DNA of 64,000 nucleotides, from NCBI GenBank assembly GCA_947460245.1, contig CANHGL010000001.1:124001-188000 (forward strand). Reading direction: 5' to 3'. Position 1 is the first letter of the stretch. The number at the start of each line of letters is the position of its first letter. The notes beneath the pieces are model-generated. The model was not told where the DNA came from, did no database searches, and saw nothing but the letters and a program-made list of their open reading frames with translations. The position numbers and the translations under genes are program-made. Source of the DNA: Sphingobacteriales bacterium. GTDB lineage: Bacteria > Bacteroidota > Bacteroidia > Chitinophagales > JADIYW01. Shown piece after piece: positions 43,619-51,319 of this stretch.

Positions 43619-45486
43619 TGCGTATCCGAAAAATATATAATGACTTTCGAATAACACCTACAAATCCATACTTGTATTTTGCAATACTATGCTTTATTTT
43701 ATTGACCCATAGCCCTGTATATGCTCAACGTTTCACTGCCAATGCAGACACTAAAGAAGTCCCTCTTAACTATACCTTTAATATTACTTATACAGTAGAA
43801 AATGGCGATTTACAAAGATTCTCGCCTCCAAAATTTGATGGATTTGAAGCAATGGGACCTTCTCAGAGCACCAATATATCTGTCATGAATGGGAAGATGA
43901 ATAAATCTGTATCCTACACGTACACATTGCAACCCAGAAAGCAAGGAGAATTTAATATTGCACCTGCCACAGCAATTATAAATGGCAGTGAAATGAAATC
44001 TAATGCAGTATATATTAAAGTTATTGCCCCAGCTAAGCAGCCGACTCAACAACAACAAAATAATGATCCATTTGACGCCTTTAGGCAACAACGGCAGCAA
44101 CAAACGAGTGAAGAAGATATTCGTAAATTTGCCGAGAAAAATATTTTTGTAAGAGTTATCCCCTCTAAATCGACTTTATATCAGGGCGACCAACTCACAT
44201 TATCCTATAAACTCTATTTTCGCATACAATATCAGAGCTTACAGGCTACCAAGAATCCGAGTTACAATGGCTTTTTTACTGAAGAATTTAAATTGCCGGA
44301 ACCAGACAGAAACACACAACCTCCGGTAGAAGAATTTAATGGCAGGAAATATTATGTACAGGAATTCAAGCGCGTCTCTTTGTTTCCTACAAAATCTGGT
44401 AAAATTAGCATTGAGCCTATAGAACTTATGGGCGTAGTGCTGATAGAGGTTCCGGATCCATTCTTTAATAATCCTTTTTTTACCACACTACAACCCTACG
44501 AATATGCATTCAAAAGCAATAATGTAGAATTAGATATAAAGCCATTGCCTGAAAAAAATAAACCTGCCACATTTAGCGGTGCCGTTGGAAAATTCAAATT
44601 CACAGCTCAATATGATAAAACCAAAGTAAAGGTAGATGAGCCCATTTCTTTAAAAATTAACTATACAGGTACTGGTAATTTTAAGCTAATAAATGCCCCT
44701 AAACTTGAATTCCCAGAAGAATTTGAAGCCTATGAACCAAAAATTAAAGATGAATATGAGAATAACGGATCAGTTGTCACAGGTTCCAAAATGTTTGAAT
44801 ATGTATTGATTCCTCAAGATGGAGGCATCTATAAATTACCCAAGTATGAGTTTGCTTATTTTGATGTAGATAAGGGAGATTATATAAAATACGTATTACC
44901 GGAAACCACTATTGAAGTAGAAGGAAAAGCAAAAATCAGTCAAAATGTAATTGCATTCTTTAAGCGAGAGAAAGAGGATAAGCCAAAAGGATTATACGGA
45001 ATCAGGAAGGAGTATACAATCAAGAAGGAGGCTAATTCAAAATTATTTTGGGCACTTACGGGCCTTCCCTTTCTTTTGATGTTATTTGGATTCATCTTCA
45101 GGTATCGCGAATTTAGCGAGTCAGAACTTATAGCAATGCGCAAAAGCAAGGCTAATAAACTAGCCTTGCGCAGAATGGGTGCAGCTAAAAAACTCATGTT
45201 AAAAAAAGAAGAGCAAGCTTTCTACAATGAAGTTATTAGGGCATTATGGGAATACCTTTCAGATAAACTCTTCATCCCCAAAAGCCAGCTGTCCAAGGAA
45301 AATATCAGCGAGCAATTAATACTCAAATCTGTGGAGCAAAAACAAATACATAACCTGATTAATACTTTAGATACTTGTGAGCAATCTTTATTCTCTCCAA
45401 TAGATCAAGAAGATGCAATGGAAAAGACTTATACTAAAGCTATTGAATGTATTACTGACCTAGAGGAACACCTAAAAAAAACATGA
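43618..45486 (+). CDS. batD: BatD, oxygen-tolerance family membrane protein
   Basis: This is a 622-residue protein. A signal segment ends near VYAQ, followed by several periplasmic Ig-like beta domains. It opens with RFTANADTKEVPLNYTFNITYTVENG, which is typical BatD, and has FVRVIPSKSTLYQGDQLTLSYKLYF in the middle. A membrane helix lies near residues 475-495 (LFWALTGLPFLLMLFGFIF), followed by a cytoplasmic helical tail of about 125 residues. A Gln-rich linker is present near residue 140. BatD belongs to the Bat complex, and its role is not defined biochemically. It overlaps batE by four bases. Confidence 0.9.
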   Translation: MRIRKIYNDFRITPTNPYLYFAILCFILLTHSPVYAQRFTANADTKEVPLNYTFNITYTVENGDLQRFSPPKFDGFEAMGPSQSTNISVMNGKMNKSVSYTYTLQPRKQGEFNIAPATAIINGSEMKSNAVYIKVIAPAKQPTQQQQNNDPFDAFRQQRQQQTSEEDIRKFAEKNIFVRVIPSKSTLYQGDQLTLSYKLYFRIQYQSLQATKNPSYNGFFTEEFKLPEPDRNTQPPVEEFNGRKYYVQEFKRVSLFPTKSGKISIEPIELMGVVLIEVPDPFFNNPFFTTLQPYEYAFKSNNVELDIKPLPEKNKPATFSGAVGKFKFTAQYDKTKVKVDEPISLKINYTGTGNFKLINAPKLEFPEEFEAYEPKIKDEYENNGSVVTGSKMFEYVLIPQDGGIYKLPKYEFAYFDVDKGDYIKYVLPETTIEVEGKAKISQNVIAFFKREKEDKPKGLYGIRKEYTIKKEANSKLFWALTGLPFLLMLFGFIFRYREFSESELIAMRKSKANKLALRRMGAAKKLMLKKEEQAFYNEVIRALWEYLSDKLFIPKSQLSKENISEQLILKSVEQKQIHNLINTLDTCEQSLFSPIDQEDAMEKTYTKAIECITDLEEHLKKT

Positions 45487-46280
45487 GCGCATCTACCAAA
45501 ATAAAGCTAAGGTCTAAAACAGACAGTATGAAATGCAAAAGCATACTTTTATTGTTGGTGATCTCTACAAGTAGCCTTCTGAATGCATTTGCTGAAGATT
45601 CCAAAATGCTGTTTGAGAAAGGGAATAGCTACTATAAGGCTAAGCAATATCAGGAAGCCAACTACTTTTACCACAGCATCCTGCAAAAAGACAAGAATAA
45701 CATTAATGCTGCATATAACCTTGGCAACTCCTATTATCACCTAAACAAATACCCTGAGGCTGTACTATATTATGAAAAAGCGCTAAAACACGAACCCGAT
45801 AACAAACAAATTCTTCAGAATCTCACATTATGCAATAACAAGCTCTTTTCTAAAATGGATTTCAGTAAAGAATTTTTTGTAACCAAATACTCCAAGAATT
45901 TTTTATACAGCAAATCATCTTCTACATGGAAGCTCTGGATGTTGGTATTCTTATGGGTAGGTGCTATATTGATTATGCTGTTCTTCTTAAAGGCCAACCA
46001 AGGCTATAAAAAGACGGGAATTGTCTTGTTGATAGTATCGGTCATATTTGGATATCTATCCTATAGCAAGGCGGATATTGAATCACACTCAACGCATGGA
46101 ATAGTATTTGGAGAAAATACCACACTGCTAAAATCCCCTGTAGAAACTGCTAAAATCCTCGACTCTATTCCAGCAGGCACTAAAGTAAAATTCATAGATG
46201 AAGATGCGGGTTGGATAAAAGCAGAACTTCCTAATGGTAAAGAGGGATGGATAAAAAATAGTCGTATTGAATCCATTTAA
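45483..46280 (+). CDS. batE: BatE, TPR and SH3-like protein
   Basis: This 265-residue protein has a signal or anchor segment (SILLLLVISTSSLLNAFA), three TPR units (about residues 40-120), two membrane helices near 155-190 and a C-terminal bacterial SH3-like domain (GIVFGENTTLLKSPVETA to AGWIKAELPNGKEGWIKNSRIE). The SH3 part may bind peptidoglycan. It is the last gene of the coupled Bat run. The next gene starts 69 bases downstream. Confidence 0.88.
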   Translation: MSASTKIKLRSKTDSMKCKSILLLLVISTSSLLNAFAEDSKMLFEKGNSYYKAKQYQEANYFYHSILQKDKNNINAAYNLGNSYYHLNKYPEAVLYYEKALKHEPDNKQILQNLTLCNNKLFSKMDFSKEFFVTKYSKNFLYSKSSSTWKLWMLVFLWVGAILIMLFFLKANQGYKKTGIVLLIVSVIFGYLSYSKADIESHSTHGIVFGENTTLLKSPVETAKILDSIPAGTKVKFIDEDAGWIKAELPNGKEGWIKNSRIESI

Positions 46281-46348
46281 AAGAATTCAATACGTTAACA
46301 ATTACAACCCACAAAAGTCCTTTATTATATTTTTTGTATTTTTAGTTA

Positions 46349-47824
46349 GTGATTAAACGTCTCACCATACTTATTCTGTTTGCAAGCATTCATACTATTG
46401 GTAATTGTCAAACCTATGTACTTAATCAAAACTGCAAACAGGCTTATCAATCTATCTTTAAGTTAAAATTCAACGAGGGTTCAGCATTACTAGAAAAAGA
46501 AAAAAAAGAAAATCCAAAGAATTACCTACCCTACCTTCTTGAAAATTATATCGATTTTTTGAAACTATTTATCAATGATAATACTGCATTATACCATGAT
46601 ATAGAACCCAGAATTCAGGCTAGATTAGAAAAAATAAAAAATGGAAATACAGCATCTCCATTCTACCTCTACACACAAGCAGATATTCACTTACAATATG
46701 CATTTTGCAAAATTAAATTTGGAGAATACGTGAGCGCCGTCTTTGAAGTACGTAAAGCCTATGTTTTATTAATGGAAAATCAAAAAAAATTTCCTGATTT
46801 TCAGCCCAACATAAAAAGCCTGGGGTTATTACATACACTGTTCGGCGCTATACCTGATAACTATAAATTTGGCGCCAGACTTTTGGGCCTTAAAGGATCC
46901 ATCAACGAAGGATTGAAAGAACTTGACAGTATTCTTAAGGATGATAATTTCTTTTTTAGAGAAGAGACGATTATGATGTACACTTTGCTTATCCTCCATG
47001 TGCAACAAGATAAGAAGTTGGCGTGGGGTATGATTGAACAAACAAATATCAGCTTAGAGGACAACTTGCTCCACTATTTCATAGCTGCTACCGTTGCTTC
47101 GCATACTGGAAAAAATGAAAAAGTAGTTTCAATACTAAGTGCAAAACCAAGCGATAACACTTACTACCCTTTCCCCTTCTTGAATTTTATGCTAGGAAAT
47201 GCAAAACTCAATAAATTAGACTCGGATGCAGATTTCTACATCAAAAAGTTTATTTCCGAGAACAAGGGACGTTCTTACCAAAAAGAAGCCAATAGAAAGC
47301 TAGCCTGGTATTACCTCATCCATGACAAACCCGAATTGTACAGACAATGCATGCAGAATGTATTGAGTATAAAAGATGCACCTACAGACGAAGATAAGTC
47401 TGCTCAAAAGGAAGCCGAACAAGCTACTTTACCTAATAAGGTGCTTCTAAAGGCTAGAGTATTGTGCGATGGAGGATATTTTGAAAAGGCATTAGAAACA
47501 ATTAATTCCATAAATTCCGAAAAGCTTACTAGCAGCAGAGATCAAATAGAATTTTATTACAGGAAAGCGAGAATACTACAAGAGCTTAACAACAACAGAG
47601 AGGCAATACAATATTACCTAAAAACTATACAGAAAGGAGAAAAATTTAATTACTATTTTGCAGCCAATGCGTGTTTAAAATTAGCTTACCTGTTAGAAAT
47701 ACAACGTAAAAATGATAACGCGATACGATATTTCAGGAAAGCAATAATGCTCGAGAAAGATGAGTACCAGAATAGTATTGATGCGGAAGCAAAAGCAGGC
47801 CTGAACAGATTAGGTTATCAATAA
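46349..47824 (+). CDS. Secreted TPR protein of unknown function
   Basis: This 491-residue protein has a signal peptide (TILILFASIHTIGNC; the Cys near residue 20 is followed by QTY, not a good lipobox). It is almost wholly helical with TPR-like units, clearest near the C-terminus (YYRKARILQELNNNREAIQYYLKTIQKGEKFNYYFAANACLKLAYLLEIQ). It probably acts as a periplasmic scaffold. The start is GTG at 46349; other starts lose the signal peptide. The gene sits between batE and murB and ends 17 bases before murB. Whether it belongs to the Bat transcript is unclear. Confidence 0.75.
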   Translation: MIKRLTILILFASIHTIGNCQTYVLNQNCKQAYQSIFKLKFNEGSALLEKEKKENPKNYLPYLLENYIDFLKLFINDNTALYHDIEPRIQARLEKIKNGNTASPFYLYTQADIHLQYAFCKIKFGEYVSAVFEVRKAYVLLMENQKKFPDFQPNIKSLGLLHTLFGAIPDNYKFGARLLGLKGSINEGLKELDSILKDDNFFFREETIMMYTLLILHVQQDKKLAWGMIEQTNISLEDNLLHYFIAATVASHTGKNEKVVSILSAKPSDNTYYPFPFLNFMLGNAKLNKLDSDADFYIKKFISENKGRSYQKEANRKLAWYYLIHDKPELYRQCMQNVLSIKDAPTDEDKSAQKEAEQATLPNKVLLKARVLCDGGYFEKALETINSINSEKLTSSRDQIEFYYRKARILQELNNNREAIQYYLKTIQKGEKFNYYFAANACLKLAYLLEIQRKNDNAIRYFRKAIMLEKDEYQNSIDAEAKAGLNRLGYQ

Positions 47825-47841
47825 ATAACAGCATAAGTACC

Positions 47842-48882
47842 ATGAAAATACTAGAGCACACCTCTCTTAAACCTTATAATACCTTCGGTATCGATGTATT
47901 TGCAGCTCACTTCTGCAGGGCAAGAGATAAAGAAGCTCTAATTTATTTGATAAAAAATACTTTAGAATATTATAAAAACATCTTGATTCTTGGAGGCGGC
48001 AGCAATGTGCTACTCTGTTCTGATTTTGAAGGACTAGTTATAAAGAATGAAATTATTGGCATAGACATCATCAAAGAAGATGATGAACACGTTTGGATAA
48101 GGAGTATGTCCGGAACCAACTGGCATGAACTAGTCAACTATTGTGTAAACAGGAATTATGGGGGAATAGAGAACCTCGCCCTTATTCCGGGAACAGTTGG
48201 AGCTGCACCCATGCAAAATATAGGAGCCTACGGAACAGAACTAAAAGATGTATTTCTTGCTTTAGAAGCTATCGATATGAAGACTGGGGAGATTTTAATC
48301 TTTGACAGAGATGCCTGTGCTTTTGAATATCGACAAAGTGTATTCAAGAAAGAACTGAAAAATAAGTACTTTATCTACTCCGTAACGTTAAAGCTATCTA
48401 AGCATCCTATTCCAAACACTACTTATGGAGACATTCAGAAAATATTGCAAGAAAATAATATTGCAGCTAAAGCTGCGAGCATTCGGGATGTTGCAGATGC
48501 GGTTATAAAAATACGGAAAAGCAAACTTCCCGATCCTAAAGAAATCGGTAATGCTGGAAGTTTTTTTAAAAATCCTGAAGTAACAAAGGAAGTTGCAGAT
48601 AAACTAATAGCGCAATATCCTACTATACCACACTATATTTTACCAAATGGAACAGTAAAAATTCCTGCCGCTTGGTTGATTGAACAATGCGGATGGAAAG
48701 GAAAACGCATCGGAAATACGGGAAATCATGAAAAACAAGCACTGGTAATAGTTAATTATAAAGATGCTTCTGGAAATGAGATTCTAGAACACGCAATACA
48801 CGTACAACAATCTGTTTATAATAAATTTAATATTCAATTAGAGATGGAAGTCAATATCATCTCCCCTTCTGCATTCGCCTAA
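47842..48882 (+). CDS. murB: UDP-N-acetylenolpyruvoylglucosamine reductase MurB
   Basis: This 346-residue FAD enzyme reduces UDP-GlcNAc-enolpyruvate to UDP-MurNAc, the step after MurA. The family start LKPYNTFGIDVFA, the FAD-binding ILGGGSNVLL and GGIENLALIPGTVGAAPMQNIGAYG, and the catalytic-serine region GNAGSFFKNP are all present. It is the longer type (as in E. coli), with WLIEQCGWKGKRIG near the end. It overlaps the convergent barrel gene by 26 bases at the 3' ends. Confidence 0.95.
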   Translation: MKILEHTSLKPYNTFGIDVFAAHFCRARDKEALIYLIKNTLEYYKNILILGGGSNVLLCSDFEGLVIKNEIIGIDIIKEDDEHVWIRSMSGTNWHELVNYCVNRNYGGIENLALIPGTVGAAPMQNIGAYGTELKDVFLALEAIDMKTGEILIFDRDACAFEYRQSVFKKELKNKYFIYSVTLKLSKHPIPNTTYGDIQKILQENNIAAKAASIRDVADAVIKIRKSKLPDPKEIGNAGSFFKNPEVTKEVADKLIAQYPTIPHYILPNGTVKIPAAWLIEQCGWKGKRIGNTGNHEKQALVIVNYKDASGNEILEHAIHVQQSVYNKFNIQLEMEVNIISPSAFA

Positions 48883-49774
48883 TGGTATTTCTGTCTACCT
48901 TATCAACTTTTCGATTCTGATCTACTCCTTTTGTTTTAGAGAATGAATTCTTTTTTGTTTTATCAGCTGCTTCTTGCTTTTTAAAGACATATCCCAGCTC
49001 TACATTTAATCCAAAGAAATAATTTTTCGATTTCTTATAATTGGGGTGAACGCGATAAGACTCCGCATTGATATCATTTAGTCCGAATTTAGTTTCTAAT
49101 GCAATACCGATGAAGATATTATTGCTAAATATATAATCAAATCCGTACCTCAATACGGCTACACCTTGTATAGTCTTAAAATATGATTTATAGTTATTGC
49201 TTCCATTGGGGGAATAAGCACTAAAACCCCCATCTACAGAATTAATTGGATAAGGTACCTGCACAGTGCTACCCCCTTGAGGAGTAATTTTATAGGACAT
49301 CTGCGCATTGAGGAGGAAATCAGTTTCAAAACCTGCTAATAACTTCATTCTCCAGTGGAATATATTCGTACGAATCTGCTGTTTCTGTCCTGACAGCAAT
49401 GGTGCAAAGCGATATAATACACCAAAACCCATATATTTAAAATCTACACTCTTTTCATGAGTTCCAATTAAAGCTGGATACTTCTTGTATTTAAATTCGT
49501 CTTTATATTTCTGACCCTCATCGCAGTAATTAGCAAATGCAACAATCCCATGCTCTTCCTTAAAATTATAGCCTCCCTGGACAAAAATATGATAGCTGAA
49601 TTTAGGCTTATAACTCAATTCTTTAGTATTATCTGCAAGATAATAGGCGTTCTGCGCTAACATATACGATAAACCCGGCGTTGCACCAACACTAATTGTT
49701 CCACCCTTCTGTGCGAAAAGTGACCCTGAGCAAGAAACCAAGAAAAGAATAAGTGTAAAATTACGTAATTTCAT
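48857..49774 (-). CDS. Hypothetical outer-membrane beta-barrel protein
   Basis: This is a 305-residue exported protein. The signal peptide (LRNFTLILFLVSCSGSLFAQ) is followed by strand-rich sequence with repeated aromatic/Gly patterns (FVQGGYNFKEEHGIVAFANY, KYMGFGVLYRF, RYGFDYIF). A Lys/Arg-rich tail after about residue 275 would stay outside the barrel. No named family was recognised. It is read against murB and shares 26 bases with its end. An exact -7 box lies 18 bases upstream. Confidence 0.65.
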   Translation of the reverse strand: MKLRNFTLILFLVSCSGSLFAQKGGTISVGATPGLSYMLAQNAYYLADNTKELSYKPKFSYHIFVQGGYNFKEEHGIVAFANYCDEGQKYKDEFKYKKYPALIGTHEKSVDFKYMGFGVLYRFAPLLSGQKQQIRTNIFHWRMKLLAGFETDFLLNAQMSYKITPQGGSTVQVPYPINSVDGGFSAYSPNGSNNYKSYFKTIQGVAVLRYGFDYIFSNNIFIGIALETKFGLNDINAESYRVHPNYKKSKNYFFGLNVELGYVFKKQEAADKTKKNSFSKTKGVDQNRKVDKVDRNTIRRMQKGR

Positions 49775-49791
49775 ACGCCGACAATTTTACC

Positions 49792-49799
49792 AAATGTAA
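49792..49799 (-). promoter_or_regulatory. Predicted -7 promoter box of the barrel gene
   Basis: Read on the minus strand the bases are TACATTTG, an exact TAnnTTTG match, 17 bases before the ATG at 49774. Confidence 0.55.
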
Positions 49800-49828
49800 C
49801 AAATTGTCTTCAAAATTTAGTACTGACA

Positions 49829-51319
49829 ATGAGCTCTAAAAAAAATAACCTAAGTAAATCTACGCTCATCAGGAGTATGCAATGTTCAAAATCCTTATAC
49901 CTCTACAAGAATAGCTACCACCTAAGAGACAAAGCAGGAATTACACAACAACAAAGATTTGACCGTGGGCACCGAGTTGGGAAACTTGCGCATCAGCTCT
50001 TCCCAAATGGAAAAGATTGCAGCCCTCCAAATCCATTCAGTTATGATGAATCGATTGCTGCAACTAAACTACTTATACAACAGAGGTATCCTGTAATCTA
50101 CGAAGCTGCTTTTAAGCACAATGGTGTCCTTGCTGCATTAGACATTATCGAATTTAGAGATGGTAAATTCTATGCCTACGAGGTAAAAAGTTCCTTTCGT
50201 ATATCCAATACTTATCTATTGGATGCTGCTATACAATATTATATCATTACACAAAGTGGAATTCCGTTAGAAGACTTCTCCCTCGTCACCATCAACAATG
50301 AATACGTAATGACCGAAACCTTGGAGGTGAATACTTTTTTCAAAAAAACTTCGGTATTGGAAGAAATTAAGGAACGCATACCCTTCATACAAAAAAGTAT
50401 TGAAGATGCCATCGCTATCCTGGATAAACCTGAAGCACCTGAAGTTAACATAGGATCTCACTGTACAAAACCCTACCCTTGCGACTTCCAAGGCTATTGC
50501 TGGAAAGATATAGAGAAAGCATCTATTTGGTATCTGCCCGGAATTTCTATGCAAGAGAAAACTACTCTTGTCGCTACCGGCCTAACTAATATAGAAGAAA
50601 TTCAGAATACAGAATCACTAAATCAAAGACAGAAAATTATTCTTGAAACATACAGAAGTCAGCTGCCATATATCGAAAAAGAAAAAATAAAAAACTTTAT
50701 TGCGGACATAAAGTATCCCTTGTATTTCTTTGATGTAGAAGCATTCCAACCCGCTATACCATTATTTAAAAATACGCAACCATACGACAGAATTCCATTT
50801 CTCTACTCTTTACATTATAAAGCTTCTGATGCTGAAGTATTATATCATGAGAGCTACATCTCTCCAATAGGGAACGATGCAAGGATACATTTCATAGAAC
50901 ATTTTCTTACCTCCACTCAGCGAGAAGGCACAATACTCGTATTTAACGCGCTCATGGAAAAAGGGATATTGTATAAACTCGCAGAAGCATTTCCAGTTTA
51001 TAAAAAGGAAATCTATGACCGCATAAACAGAATTGTTGATATAGAGATTCCATTTAAGGAACTGTATTATTATCATCCTGCCCAACAAGGCAGCTTTTCT
51101 CTAAAAGCAGTAGGCAATGCGCTGCTAGGAAGAGATGAGTTTGTCAAAAGCCATGTAAAAGATGGTGAAGAAGCCATGGCTGTATATAATGAACTCTTCT
51201 ATATGAATGATGAAATAAAAGTAGAAGAACAGTTGCGAGCACTAAAGACGTATTGCAAAACCGACACCTATGTTTTGTTTGAAATATTTGAACAACTAGT
51301 CAAACTTTCAGAATATTAA
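49829..51319 (+). CDS. DUF2779 protein: Cas4-like nuclease fused to DEDD exonuclease-like domain
   Basis: This is a 496-residue protein. The N-terminal part resembles Cas4/RecB nucleases: Cys19 (QCSKSLYLYK), Glu92, Asp105 and the ExK pair Glu118/Lys120 (YEVKSS), Gln136, then Cys212, Cys218 and Cys224. The four cysteines fit a 4Fe-4S cluster. After a helix-hairpin-like stretch (near 235-265) comes a second domain starting FFDVEAF (Asp302/Glu304), with a late YCKTDTYVLFE, like DEDD 3'-5' exonucleases. This matches DUF2779. The role is unknown, probably DNA repair or defence. It shares TTAA stops with the convergent porZ gene. No CRISPR or cas genes are near. Confidence 0.82.
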   Translation: MSSKKNNLSKSTLIRSMQCSKSLYLYKNSYHLRDKAGITQQQRFDRGHRVGKLAHQLFPNGKDCSPPNPFSYDESIAATKLLIQQRYPVIYEAAFKHNGVLAALDIIEFRDGKFYAYEVKSSFRISNTYLLDAAIQYYIITQSGIPLEDFSLVTINNEYVMTETLEVNTFFKKTSVLEEIKERIPFIQKSIEDAIAILDKPEAPEVNIGSHCTKPYPCDFQGYCWKDIEKASIWYLPGISMQEKTTLVATGLTNIEEIQNTESLNQRQKIILETYRSQLPYIEKEKIKNFIADIKYPLYFFDVEAFQPAIPLFKNTQPYDRIPFLYSLHYKASDAEVLYHESYISPIGNDARIHFIEHFLTSTQREGTILVFNALMEKGILYKLAEAFPVYKKEIYDRINRIVDIEIPFKELYYYHPAQQGSFSLKAVGNALLGRDEFVKSHVKDGEEAMAVYNELFYMNDEIKVEEQLRALKTYCKTDTYVLFEIFEQLVKLSEY

